Below are positions 45,829-56,239 of a stretch of 64,000 nt of DNA, in pieces. The position numbers and the translations under genes are program-made. Position 1 is the stretch's first letter. Each line of letters starts with the position of its first letter. Location: assembly GCA_963691705.1 (NCBI GenBank), contig OY829541.1, positions 55,413,931 to 55,477,930 of the forward strand. The letters run 5' to 3'. The notes under the pieces are model-generated. The model had not been told where the DNA came from. It saw only the letters and a program-made list of their open reading frames with translations, and did not search any database. The DNA is from Viola odorata. Its lineage: Eukaryota; Streptophyta; Magnoliopsida; Malpighiales; Violaceae.

Positions 45829-48800
45829 CCAGCCATCACTTGTTGAGTTCGAGAATTTGCTAGCTAGTCAAGAAGCATTAGCTAAGCATATTGGTGGAGT
45901 TTCGCTAAAAGGTGAAGAGGAAACACTCTACACCAACAAAAATCGACGAAATTTCAGGCAGCGACCAGTTGCTAGATCAAAAAGAAATGTTGACAATGCG
46001 ACAAGCAATCATGGTGAAGGAAGCACTCGCGCAGGGGGAGCTCATGGAAAAAATAAAAAGTTCGAAGGGAAGTGCTACAACTGCGGAAAGATGGGACATA
46101 AAGCAAACTCCTGTTGGTCAAAGAAAAAGACCACAGAGAGCAACGCTGCTACTTCTAAATATGAAGAAGAGTGGGATATTGAGGCAGACTTTATTGCGAA
46201 AGAGGAGGAAAATGCTTCTACAGCAATAACATCCAATCGAATTGATTACAAGAATGATTGGATTGTTGATTCGGGTTGCTCAAATCACATGACAGGTGAT
46301 AAAGAGAAGCTGCAAAACCTGTCAAAGTACAAGGGAAATCATGTGGTGGTAACGGCGAACGACTCGAGGTTACCGATAGCTCATATCGGTAAAACAAAAG
46401 TCTCCTATAAAGATGATGCTATTACGATGCCTCTTGATGATGTCTACCATGTCCCAGGAATAAAGAAAAATCTTCTTTCTGTTACACAATTAACATCTTC
46501 CGGCAATTATGTGTTGTTCAGTCCACATGATGTGAAGATATACCGGGAGCTTAAAATTATGGAAGAACCAGTGATGAAGGGAAGAAGATTACCGACAACA
46601 TACGTGATGTCGGCAGAGACCGCATATGTAGACAAGACAAGGAAAAATGAGACTGCAGACTTATGGCACATGCGGCTTAGTCATGTTAGCTATTCCAAGC
46701 TAGACATGATGATGAAGAAGTCAATGCTGAGAGGACTTCCTCAACTAGAAGTAAGAACTGACATGATATGTGCAGGGTGTCAGTACGGAAAAGCGCATCA
46801 GTTGTCGTATGAAGAGTCTAAATTCAAGGGGAAGGAACCATTGGAGTTAATTCACTCTGATGTGTTTGGACCAGTCAAACAAGCATATATCAACGGGATG
46901 AAGTACATGGTGACCTTCATCGATGACTTCTCCAGATATGTCTGTGTCTATTTTTTGAGGGAAAAATCTGAAACTCTTTCAAAGTTTAAAGAGTTCAAAG
47001 ATGCGGCTGAAGATGAAGTTGGCAAATCTGTTATTTGTCTACGCACAGATAACGGTGGAGAATATACTTCACATGAGTTCTCCGATTTTCTATGAAAATG
47101 TCGGATACGTCATCAGTTCACATGTGCAAATACTCCACAGCAAAATGGTGTAGCAGAAAGTAAGAATAGGCACATGGCGGAAATATGTCGAAGTATGCTC
47201 CATGCAAAGAATGTTCCAGGAAGGTTCTGGATAGAAGCAATGAAGACTGCAGCCTTCGCGGTCAATAGGCTTCCATAACAAAGGCTAAGCTTTGTTTCAC
47301 CCTTTGAAAAATTGTGGAGCACGAAACTTTTAGTCAGTCATTTTCGAGTTTTTGGATGTGTATGCTACGTATTTGTACCTGATCATTTACGTAGCAAGAT
47401 GGACAAGAAAGTTGTTAGATATATCTTCGTAGGATACGACAGTCAAAAGAAAGGATGGAGATGTTGTGATCCTACAAATGGAAAGTGCTACACGTCTAGA
47501 AATGTGATATTTGATGAAGCGTCTTCGTGGTGGTCCTCAAACAAAATGACACTGCCAGACTCGGATGATTTCAAAGATAAATTGGAATCTTCTCAGCTCC
47601 AATTCAGTCCAGAAGAAACTCAAGATACAGAGAATGGTGAAGATGCTGAAAAGGAGGCAACTCAAAACCCTTGGCAAACTGGTGTACACCAACGACCAAG
47701 TGAAGATGAGGTTGAAGAACCATTTTCACTCAGGAGGTCTACCAGGGTTAGAAAACCAAACCCCAAGTATGCCAATGCCGCCTTGGTAGAAGAAGATACA
47801 AGAGAACCAGAGACATTTGAGGAAGCATTCCAGAAGCTGGAATGGACAAAAGCAATGGAAGAAGAAATTGTTGCACTAGAGCAAAATCAGACTTGGGAGC
47901 TTGTGCCAAAACCGAAGGATGTTAAACCTATTTCCTGTAAATGAGTTTACAAGATAAAGCGTCGCTCGGATGGATCAATTGAGAGGCACAAGGCTCGACT
48001 AGTAGCTCGTGGATTTTTGCAGCAGTATGGATTGGACTATGATGAGACATTTAGTCCAGTAGCGAAGCTTACAACTGTGCGAGTTTTACTTGCACTCGCA
48101 ACTAGCAAGGATTGGAAGTTGTGGCAGATGGAAGAATGCATTTCTTCATGGAGAACTGGATCGGGAGATCTACATGAACCAACCAATAGATTTTCAGAGT
48201 CAAGACCATCCTGAATTTGTCTGTAAGCTTCGGAAGGCGTTCTACGGCTTAAAGCAAGCACCAAGAGCTTGGTATGGGAAGATTGCTGAATTTCTTACTC
48301 ATACTGGTTATTCAGTAACACCTGCAGATTCCAGTCTATTTGTCAAAGCTAATGGAGGAAAGCTAGCTATTGTGCTAGTATATGTGGATGATTTGATCAT
48401 TACAGGAGATTGTGAAGATGAGATTCTTCAAACGAAGGAGAATTTGTCTGTTCGCTTTCAGATGAAAGAACTCGGTCAACTCAAGCACTTCCTTGGGTTA
48501 GAGGTTGATCTTACTCCTGAAGGAATATTCCTCCATCAGCAAAAGTACTCCAACGATCTGTTAAAGAAGTTTGGAATGCTTAACTGCAAGCCAATTTCGA
48601 CACCAATAGAGCCAAACGCAAAGATGTGCGCTAATGAAGGGAAAGACTTGGCAGATGCAACGATGTACCGACAATTGGTGGGTAGTTTAATCTACTTAAC
48701 CTTAACAAGACCTGATATTTCTTATGCAGTTGGTGTGATGAGTCGGTACATGCAAAATCCAAAGAAGCCTCACCTCGAAGCAATTCGGCGAATTTTGAGA

Positions 48801-49344
48801 TATGTGAATAATACACTTGGCTATGGTATTATGTACAAGAAAGGTGGAGATAGAAAACTAGTTGGCTACTGCGATGCTGACTATGCAGGTGATCATGATA
48901 CCCGACGTTCAACTACAGGGTATGTTTTTATGCTTGGATCTGGAGCAGTTTCTTAGTGTAGCAAAAGACAACCAACGGTGTCTTTGTCTACAACAGAAGC
49001 AGAGTATCGAGCAGCAGCAATGGCAGCTCAAGAGAGTACTTGGCTAATCCAACTACTGAAGGACTTGCATCAAGCAATAGAGTATGCAATTCCTTTGTAT
49101 TGCGACAATTTGTCGGCAATACGTCTGGCGGAGAATCCAGATTTTCATGCAAGAACTAAGCACGTGGAAGTGCATTATCATTTTATCAGGGAAAAAGTCT
49201 TGGAAGAAGAAATTGGATTAGAGCATGTTAAGACAGAAGATCAAACTGCAAATTTGTTTACGAAAAATTTAAGTGGCAACAAGTTTGAAAAATTCTGTCA
49301 TCAACTCGGTATGGTGAAAAGAGAGAGTTGGTGTCGAGGGGGAG
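45829..49344 (+). pseudogene. Element D copia gag end, protease, integrase, RT, RNase H, broken
   Basis: Picks up gag at [15 protein letters not shown] knuckle ([14 protein letters not shown]) lies near 46075, protease [10 protein letters not shown] near 46270, the integrase HHCC finger and Asp residues around 46670-47060, [11 protein letters not shown] near 48385, and RNase H (YCDADYAGD) near 48870. Stops: TGA 47093, TAA 47277, TGA 47942, TAG 48955; a small deletion near 48130 shifts the frame in RT. At least two of the stops are probably former Trp codons. The purine tract GTCGAGGGGGAG lies just before 49345. Confidence 0.9.
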
Positions 49345-49767
49345 TGTTAAAGTCAACACCATAAATAAAGGTGCAGTTAAAGCCTACGTCGGCAACCTAC
49401 CATAGAAAAAATTAAAGGAAAAGTCTTTGGTCTGTGCCAACCAAAGAAAACGAGGGAAGAAATAATAAATAAATGGAAAGTAGGTGGGTGATGAATACTA
49501 TAAATAGGCATTGCATTTGTTGGCAGAGGAGCAAGGAAGTGGAGTGCAACGCAGTGCACAAGAGAGAAAATAAAAGAGAGGGAGTTAGGCGTAGTAGTGA
49601 AATAAAAGAGTGTGTGAGGGAGTGTTGTATGACTATTCAAAGGCAATAAATATTATATCTCATTTGTAGTTTACTTACTTCCATTAATTAAAAAGTTCAG
49701 TTTTTGTAACTCGTATCTCCACCCGGTTGATTATTAGCTTTGTTAATTTGCACCAACTTGTTCAACA
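49345..49767 (+). repeat. Element D 3' LTR
   Basis: 423 bp, 11 substitutions from the 5' copy and no indels; followed by GATGA. Confidence 0.95.
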
Positions 49768-49837
49768 GATGACACATCCGACCCCCATTCTCCCTCCTTT
49801 TAATCAACTTTTCCTGCTCGCCAACACACAAAGAAAT
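49768..49837 (-). pseudogene. KDM3/JMJ25-like gene, proximal half of zinc-finger exon
   Basis: After an acceptor (TTACAG) the minus strand encodes ISLCVGEQEK, then basic residues and GGRMCH, where element D enters. The next residues, QCFKSDPS, are at 163-77. Removing D and one GATGA restores the family motif CHQC without a frame change, and exon phase 0 fits the end of exon 1 at 50279. The first five bases are the duplicated target. Confidence 0.75.
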
Positions 49838-49929
49838 CTGTAATTCTCGTTATCTACAGTCAAATTGGAAACTAAAAAGCACCTTCTTTTTTTTGTCGTT
49901 TAAAACACGAAGATAGAGGTAAAGGAGTA

Positions 49930-50189
49930 CTCCCTCTGGTCCGAAATGTATGACTTCCTCGCATCCCAATATTCAGTAGGAAACGCATATCGAGGAGGCC
50001 GGATGAGGCACTATTTGACCCCAAAAAATTCCGTTCTTTTTTTCGAACGTACGTTAATCCTTAATGTACTTCCGAGAAAAAATTCGGGGCAAAATTGTCT
50101 CAAATAGTGACTGTTCCGGCCGTCTTAAGATACGTTCCGGAACAGTAAAAGCAAATGCTAAAACGTCATACATTTCGGACCGGAGGGAG
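49930..50189. mobile_element. Stowaway-like MITE in intron 1 of the KDM3-like gene
   Basis: 260 bp with 25-bp terminal inverted repeats (CTCCCTCTGGTCCGAAATG... and its complement, one mismatch), flanked by TA on both sides. The CTCCCTC ends and TA target identify a Tc1/mariner-type MITE. No transposase. Confidence 0.88.
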
Positions 50190-50278
50190 TATAATATAAT
50201 AGTATTATTGTTCTTAGTGATTAAAGATGAAAAGTTAAAAGCTTTCAACTTTGTGCAGTATAATATGTTGAAAATTAC

Positions 50279-50572
50279 CTTCCTGAACGGTTCTCTTTCA
50301 CCTGAACTACTTCCTCGATTTCCCGTATGCTCGTCGGAACTTAATTTTCCACTACGGTAATTACCCTCTTTCTCACCGGCTTTCACTGCCGTCTCACTCA
50401 CATCTCCAATGGCGGGTCGTTTCGCTTTCCTTTTATCTCTTCCCTCTCGTTGTCTCTTCAGAAGCGCTCTCAACGTCGACAGTCTCTCGTCGTTCATGTC
50501 GTCGTCTTCCGATCCGTCACCCGTTACCTTCCAGCTCCTGATCCTCTTCCCTCTCCTTTTAGATCCAATGTC
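50279..50572 (-). pseudogene. KDM3/JMJ25-like gene, 3' part of exon 1
   Basis: 98 codons on the minus strand after the solo LTR, in frame with the WRC segment. The protein is basic and acidic in blocks (GSKRRGKRIRSWK, GSEDDD, KRQREGRDKRKAKR), a likely nuclear signal region. It ends ...PFRK at a donor GTAATT (50278). The family has a similar low-complexity link between the WRC motif and the CHQC finger. Confidence 0.7.
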
Positions 50573-50577
50573 GTCTC

Positions 50578-51502
50578 TGAAATACGATGTTATCCCAATA
50601 AACCCGGCCTAGAGGGGGGTGAATAGGCAAATATAAATTTAACACAAAGAGTTGAAATTAAATGCGGAAATAAAAACACAAGAAGTTATAGTGGTTCCAA
50701 TTCCTCAATGAATTGTACTCCACTACCTAAGAGCCTCACCCTTAGGATTTTGAATAACGACACTTCGTTATTTACCTTGAGTTTTTACGGGTTCAACTCC
50801 AACCTTACATCTTGGTTTTTCCGGAATCAACCAATTAACCTTACACTTGGTTTTTGCGGGCTCAAACAGTAAACCTTACAATTTAAGTGTTCGGTACACT
50901 TACAAAACCTTCACAATTGAAATGGTGAAATTGCAACAAATAATTGGTGTATAAATAATAAATGTATGATTCACAATAACACCAATAAATGAACAATATT
51001 ACCTCAAGAAGAAAGCAAAACAAACTCGAATTGAAAGACGCAAGAATGGTTGAAAACCGATGTGTGAAGCTTGCGTTGTAAAACTTTAATTTAAGGGAGT
51101 TTGTAAATGTGATTTGTGTATATAAAACTTGTAAAATGCTTTCTTAGATTTTTATAACTCATCTTAGATGAGTATTTATAGTAGCCAAAGACTAGCCGTT
51201 ATGAATTTGAAAAACTAGCCGTTATGTATTTAATACCAAATACTAACCGTTATGTTAAATCTTTTGACACTTTTTTCTTGAGGTATTATCGAACATAAAT
51301 CAAGTGCTAATTAGAATCATACTTACACGTTTAATGCTCTAATATACACTTGATTCTTCGAGCTTGCGATAATTGATTCGTTGCTTCTTTTTGTTGTCTC
51401 GTCGCAAACTACAAATACTTTAACTTAAAATTGCGTTAGTATATTAATTAATTTGTGTCCTTAATTCATCAAAACAAGATTTAATGAGCCCTTGGGCCAA
51501 CA
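50578..51502 (-). mobile_element. Solo LTR (925 bp) in exon 1 of the KDM3-like gene
   Basis: Flanked by GTCTC at 50573-50577 and 51503-51507. On the minus strand it starts TGTTGGCCC and ends CGTATTTCA. No internal domain, so it is the product of recombination between two LTRs. Its CACCCCCCTCTAGG block is common near the ends of LTRs of some large copia elements (my recollection); the orientation given is therefore tentative. Confidence 0.85.
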
Positions 51503-51697
51503 GTCTCGATCTGTTTGAGCTCTCTTGCGTGCCTTCTCTCTATCCTGCTGAGCTCGCTTTCGCTCCTTCTCTTTATCCTGCTGCTGGGACCGGTGCTTCT
51601 CGCAGTATATATTTCCCGGCAACGACATTTCAGGGCACCGCCACTTTCCTGTGCCTGCGCTCCACCTGCAGCGGCAGTGATCAGTTGGTGATTCCAT
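51503..51697 (-). pseudogene. KDM3/JMJ25-like gene, start of exon 1 with WRC motif
   Basis: ATG 51697 opens 65 codons. Cys10, Cys21, Cys32 and His35 form a WRC-type zinc motif (GKWRCPEM, YCEKH), a DNA-binding module seen in growth-regulating factors and in some plant KDM3 demethylases. A Lys/Arg/Gln/Glu-rich helix follows. The solo LTR ends the frame after QTDRD; one duplicated GTCTC removed, it continues in frame at 50572. Without the CHQC exon this piece alone would suggest only a WRC protein. Confidence 0.75.
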
Positions 51698-53067
51698 ACG
51701 ACGGATTGATCGTACGTCGGCGTGTTAACACCCTAGAGAAGAAGAAAGTTTTGTTTTTTAACGCTTATGGTTGGATTTCATGGGATTGGACGAAAGATGT
51801 GCTCTCCAAGTCTCAACTGAACGAATTTTTTTAGAATGTGATTAAAAGCTCCGAATTTTTTTATTTCGCTCGTGGCATTTTGGATTCTTATTTGTTTATG
51901 GTGGTGGTACCGGTACATGCGTATGCATGACTACGTAACGGGGATTGCAGATATGATAGTTCCGTTTCCGTGTGACGTAACGGTGATTGCACAAGGAAAT
52001 TAAGGATGACTAAATTTGTTACGCAAAATGCTACATTGGAGTTTTGGTCAGTGAGAGTCGGTTGATATTAGAAGTGAGATTAATTTCTAATAGAGGATAA
52101 TTTAGAAAGGAAAAAAGCAAATAGCATGAGAAGTAAAATGTTAAAAAATAAAAGTTAGGCTTAGTTTTGATTTAACCAAACATAAAGCTTGTTACGGGTC
52201 TCTTTTGACCCAAACCCAACCGAACTATAACAAATTTTCAGATTTATTGTTTGTCTTGCTCTCTCTCTTTATCATAATGTAAATGTGGTGATTTTTTTTG
52301 TCTCCTAAGTAGATTATTTTATTTTGGATATCCAACTTAAACGGATCGATTCGAATGGTTAATTTTTTAATTTAGTTTAGTAAGATATTATTTGATCGGT
52401 TATCTATTTGAATTAGTTAGGTTTGGTTGGATATCTTGGTTATTTTGAAACCACATTTTAGTTCGGTTATTGAATTTTGTTAAAAAAATATTGATGTGTA
52501 ACCTTAGGAACAATAATATTCTCATTAGTCAATTTACATAAGGAAGACAAAATTTCATTTTACTAGAATTTAACGTGAACTCAGTTAACTTTTTTCTTTA
52601 TTAAGCATTACTATATGGGTTGTAAATTCTTACTTTAAAAAAACTATAAGTTTATAACAAAAGTTTAGATAATTATGTAGGGTGAATAAGTTTTTTCATA
52701 TAAAGTCTTAATTATTGTATATACATATGTATATGCGTTGGTAAATATTAATTGCTACCTTAATAAATTTGTCATTTTTTTTTCATATAAAATAATTTAG
52801 CTCGTTTTGATTTTATTTTTTATTTTTTATTCAAAAATATCATTTAATCTGAAATGTAGAAAATAATAAACATGATTTTATTGGCCACTTCGTAGCAATG
52901 CAAATACAACTATAGATTAAGAATAATTTTTCAAACATTCCCAACGTATTAGGTCTTGGATTTGATTTTGGATCGTTTTTTAGTTGCTTTGCCTTTCTTT
53001 GAAGTAGGAAATGGTTAGGGCTTGGGTTAAATTCCCTTAACCTATACTTTTTTATAAAAGAAAAAAA
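51698..53067. other. AT-rich intergenic DNA
   Basis: Would hold the promoter of the KDM3-like gene and the 3' end of CYP703A. I see no gene. Confidence 0.6.
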
Positions 53068-54821
53068 TCAATGGTAGAAATTGTCTGCCAAACGAGGCCT
53101 AGCCATAGCCAACATGGGCTGAGCCTTAGGCATGGTCATTCCATACACTTCAGTTGTATCAATATCGTCAGGCCTCATACCTTCTGGTGGGCTCCAATCG
53201 AAACAATGAAATAGCCGAGCCAAAGCCATAAGCACCAAAGCCACCCCTAGCGGCGCGCCGGGGCACTTCCTCTTACCAGCGCTGAATGGCAGTATCTTGA
53301 AATCGGCTCCATGGCTTATCTCCACTCGGCTCCCATCAGCCAGCAAATGTCTTTCGGGCCGAAACTCATCCACATCGACCCAAATTTTTGTGTTACGGCC
53401 TAGCCCATGAGTGTTGATGAAGACGCGTGTTTTGGCGGGGATGTAATAGCCGTTGATTGTTGTGGCGCGAAGCGACTCGTGTGGGATGAGTAGAGGGCCA
53501 GCTGGGTGCATGCGGAAAACTTCCCGTACAACGCAGCGTAAGTAGTTAAGGTGAGGGAGGTCAGATTCTGATACCATCCTGTTGGGCCCCACTACGGCGT
53601 CCAACTCCTCTTGTATCTTAAGAAGGACACGTGGATGCTTGATCACTTCCGTCATTGCCCATTCGTTTGTCACGGCTGAAGTATCTGTTGCCGCAGCTAT
53701 CATATCCTAGCCAGAGACAAAACACGCATGACCCTCTAAAAGTTAGCAAACTTTTCTAGTTTCTACTCTACCAGGGGGGTTGGGGGGGTATGAGTTTAAA
53801 GGTGTTTGATGCTGTTAACTTTTGAAAAAATTATCAAATTTATTAAAATTTCGTTCAATAATTAAAAATATTATTAAAATTTGATCATATTCGAACGAGA
53901 TATCACCTGAATTAACGCTTTAATTTCTACGTCATCCATGCGCTCCTTTCCATCCTCGCCTGGCAAAGACAACAGGACATCAACAAAGTCCATCTCTTTA
54001 TCTTCTTTTCCAAATCCGTCTCCTTTCACCTTGGCTAATTTCCGATGTTCTTCAAGAATTTTGGTGTGAAAATCATCAACTCTCTTCTCCACTTCCCTCA
54101 TTTTTTTCTCACACCTATATGGGTCAACCCACCTCCAAAATGGCAAATAATCGCCCAAATAAATCACACCTAGTAGCCAAAACAATTCATGTGTTATGTG
54201 CATGAACTCCATTGCTTCTCGTGGGCCTGCTGACTCAGCACCAAAATATTGTTTCCCTAGCAACATCCTAGTCACATTGTTCATTGAAAACGCACCCAAC
54301 ACTTCCCTCAAATTCACGGGCTTTCCTGTTTGGGCCCGGGCCCAAACATCTTGGACCAAATGTTGGGCTTCTTCAGCCCTGTGCTTTGCGAAAGACTCCA
54401 GCCTCTTTATCGTCAATAGATGCTCCATGCAAATCCTTCTCATCCTCTTCCAATGTGGGCCTAGAGGAGCCAATGCAACATCACCGCACCCGTAAGCTAG
54501 ATGAACTGCAGCCAAAGTCCGCGGCCGGGATGCGAAGACCTCATCTTGCCGGAGAAGTATCTCACGGATGATGTCCGGATCATCGGTGGTGATAGCGTCG
54601 ACGTTGCCCAGTCGGAGATAGACTAGCGGCCCATATTTGTTACAAAGGGAAGCTAGGTCTCTATGAGGTTGCGGGCCCAACTGGAGTAGGTTACCAACTA
54701 TGGGCCACCTTGGTGGGCCTGGAGGGAGCCTTGTGGCGAACTTGATCTTTTGTGATCTGCGGATAAGGATTGAAATAAGGGCTGGAAATAGAAGAATTAC
54801 ACAAAAAGTGGCAAAATCCAT
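53068..54821 (-). CDS. CYP703A: Cytochrome P450, CYP703A family (fatty-acid in-chain hydroxylase)
   Basis: Two exons, 54821-53907 (305 codons) and 53706-53068, split by a 200-bp phase-0 GT-AG intron, give 517 aa without damage. ATG 54821 (MDFATFCVILLF) is chosen; an upstream in-frame TTG is not a start. Visible features: N-terminal membrane anchor, LPPGPPRWPIVGN hinge, I-helix AAATDTS (about 310), E367-x-x-R370, FRPERH, and heme loop FSAGKRKCPG with Cys453. Long identical blocks (HLAYGCGDVALAPLGPHWKR, GAFSMNNVTRMLLGKQ) match CYP703A2. In Arabidopsis and rice this enzyme, on the ER, hydroxylates medium-chain fatty acids in anther tapetum for sporopollenin. It is the only clearly intact host protein gene here. 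Confidence 0.93.
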
Positions 54822-54878
54822 GAATTGTCGATTTTTCACATGCAAAAGCTAGAGATGAATGTGTGGTTTTTGAGTTGT

Positions 54879-54885
54879 TATTATA
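54879..54885 (-). promoter_or_regulatory. Possible TATA box of CYP703A
   Basis: TATAATA on the minus strand, about 60 bp before the start codon. A single motif, hence modest confidence. Confidence 0.4.
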
Positions 54886-55511
54886 AAAACAAGAAGGTCA
54901 CAAAAAGTTTCAAGCTAAAAGATTGATATATAAGTACAATTCTACACCATCTTTACACCGGTTCTTTTCATAGATAAAATAATTAGATTTTTTTTTAGTA
55001 AGCATGGTATTTGTGATGCTTCTATATGATATCCAACTTCAAAGAAGCAACAATTGCATGAGTCACCAACTTTGGAAATAAGAATGCGGGTGACAATTAA
55101 GAATCATAAGAATCAAACAAACCATCGATGTGACAAAAAAAAAAAGTATCTCTAGAACGGTCCACATGAGAACACTAATGATAAATAAATATTCATTCTG
55201 TTTCTATTTCGTGTTAATTTAAAAAAACTATTTGAAATAATAATCACTTTCACAATTATTATGTGATTAGTAACCTAATTTTATCTCTTTTTTAAAAAAA
55301 ATACTCTTTTCACGAAATAAAAAAAATGTTAATTTGAAAGACCAATTTGAAGAATATATATAATTAATATAACCAGAAGAGAGAACTAAAAAAAAAAGTA
55401 GTGGGTATCGTGAATCATTTATTCATTTCCTGTGTCACTTGTCGGTGTGATCTTAAACAAATAATAAATAGAGAGATATTATTACAAATTTGTTAGGGCA
55501 AAACATCAAGC
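54886..55511. other. AT-rich intergenic DNA upstream of CYP703A
   Basis: No gene. Near 55187-55330 an imperfect inverted repeat (TTCTATTTCGTG and CACGAAATAAAA) may be a decayed small element. Confidence 0.45.
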
Positions 55512-55583
55512 GGTTCTATGGTCTAGTGGTCAGGACATTGGACTCTGAATCCAGTAACCCGAGTTCAAATCTCGGTAGAACCT
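55512..55583 (+). tRNA. tRNA-Gln (anticodon CTG)
   Basis: 72 nt folding as a cloverleaf: acceptor GGTTCTA/TAGAACC, anticodon loop CTCTGAA with CTG, T arm GAGTTCAAATCTC with TTCAAAT. No intron. TTTTT at about 55587 is a polymerase III terminator. CCA is not encoded, as expected for a nuclear gene. Confidence 0.95.
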
Positions 55584-55693
55584 AACTTTTTGCTTTTTAA
55601 GGAATGATACCGTTTCGCTGGTTATTTTGTAGGCGGGATTCTAAATCCCTAGTTTTTTTCTCTTTTTCCTTCCAGCTGCTCCAGATGGAGCCG
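55584..55693. other. Short flank between tRNA-Gln and the assembly gap
   Basis: No gene seen. Confidence 0.5.
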
Positions 55694-55893
55694 NNNNNNN
55701 NNNNNNNNNNNNNNNNNNNNNNNNNNNNNNNNNNNNNNNNNNNNNNNNNNNNNNNNNNNNNNNNNNNNNNNNNNNNNNNNNNNNNNNNNNNNNNNNNNNN
55801 NNNNNNNNNNNNNNNNNNNNNNNNNNNNNNNNNNNNNNNNNNNNNNNNNNNNNNNNNNNNNNNNNNNNNNNNNNNNNNNNNNNNNNNNNNNNN
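55694..55893. other. Assembly gap (200 Ns)
   Basis: Exactly 200 undetermined bases, probably a placeholder of unknown true size. Confidence 0.98.
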
Positions 55894-56239
55894 TAACTGC
55901 TGCTCCCTTCCTTCCCACCCTCTTATCCAACTATCAAACACAATATATGCATATACCTCTCTCTGAGGGATTCACTCACTCACCTGCACGCAGAAAGTAT
56001 TGGACCCTCAAGGGGAGTATGAATTAGGTTATGTTAAACACTTCTGTGCAAATTATAATTGGGCTTAGTTAGTGCCTTATCCACTTTAGCATAAGCGCTA
56101 TGCTCTCTGAAAACTTTTGCTGCTGCAGAGGCTGCTTCTTGGTTCCATTTGTGACTTTTGGCTTGATTTTATTTAGGGTAGTTACATGTGAATTTTCTGA
56201 TTGTAGTTTAATATTTGCGCCTGCTCCATATAAATTAGC

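Larger units (their letters stand above)
164..49767 (+). mobile_element. Element D: outer Ty1-copia LTR retrotransposon, interrupted by A/B/C
   Basis: A complete but dead Ty1-copia element with 423-bp LTRs at both ends, each beginning TGTTAAAG and ending TTCAACA. It is flanked by a perfect 5-bp duplication GATGA at 159-163 and 49768-49772. The internal domain order PR-INT-RT-RNaseH defines copia. Without the nested elements it is about 4.9 kb. Eleven mismatches between the LTRs (2.6%) make it the oldest layer. It lies in the zinc-finger exon of a KDM3-like gene. Confidence 0.95.

Noticed and set aside
50409..50612. Plus-strand frame MAGRFAFLL... resembling an organellar transit peptide
   Set aside because: Lies opposite the exon 1 frame of the KDM3-like gene, which continues in phase across the solo LTR; the plus frame ends inside the LTR.
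51484..51834. 116-codon plus-strand frame
   Set aside because: Antisense to the WRC exon and starting within the solo LTR.
54196..54571. Plus-strand frames opposite CYP703A exon 1
   Set aside because: Shadows of the P450 coding strand.
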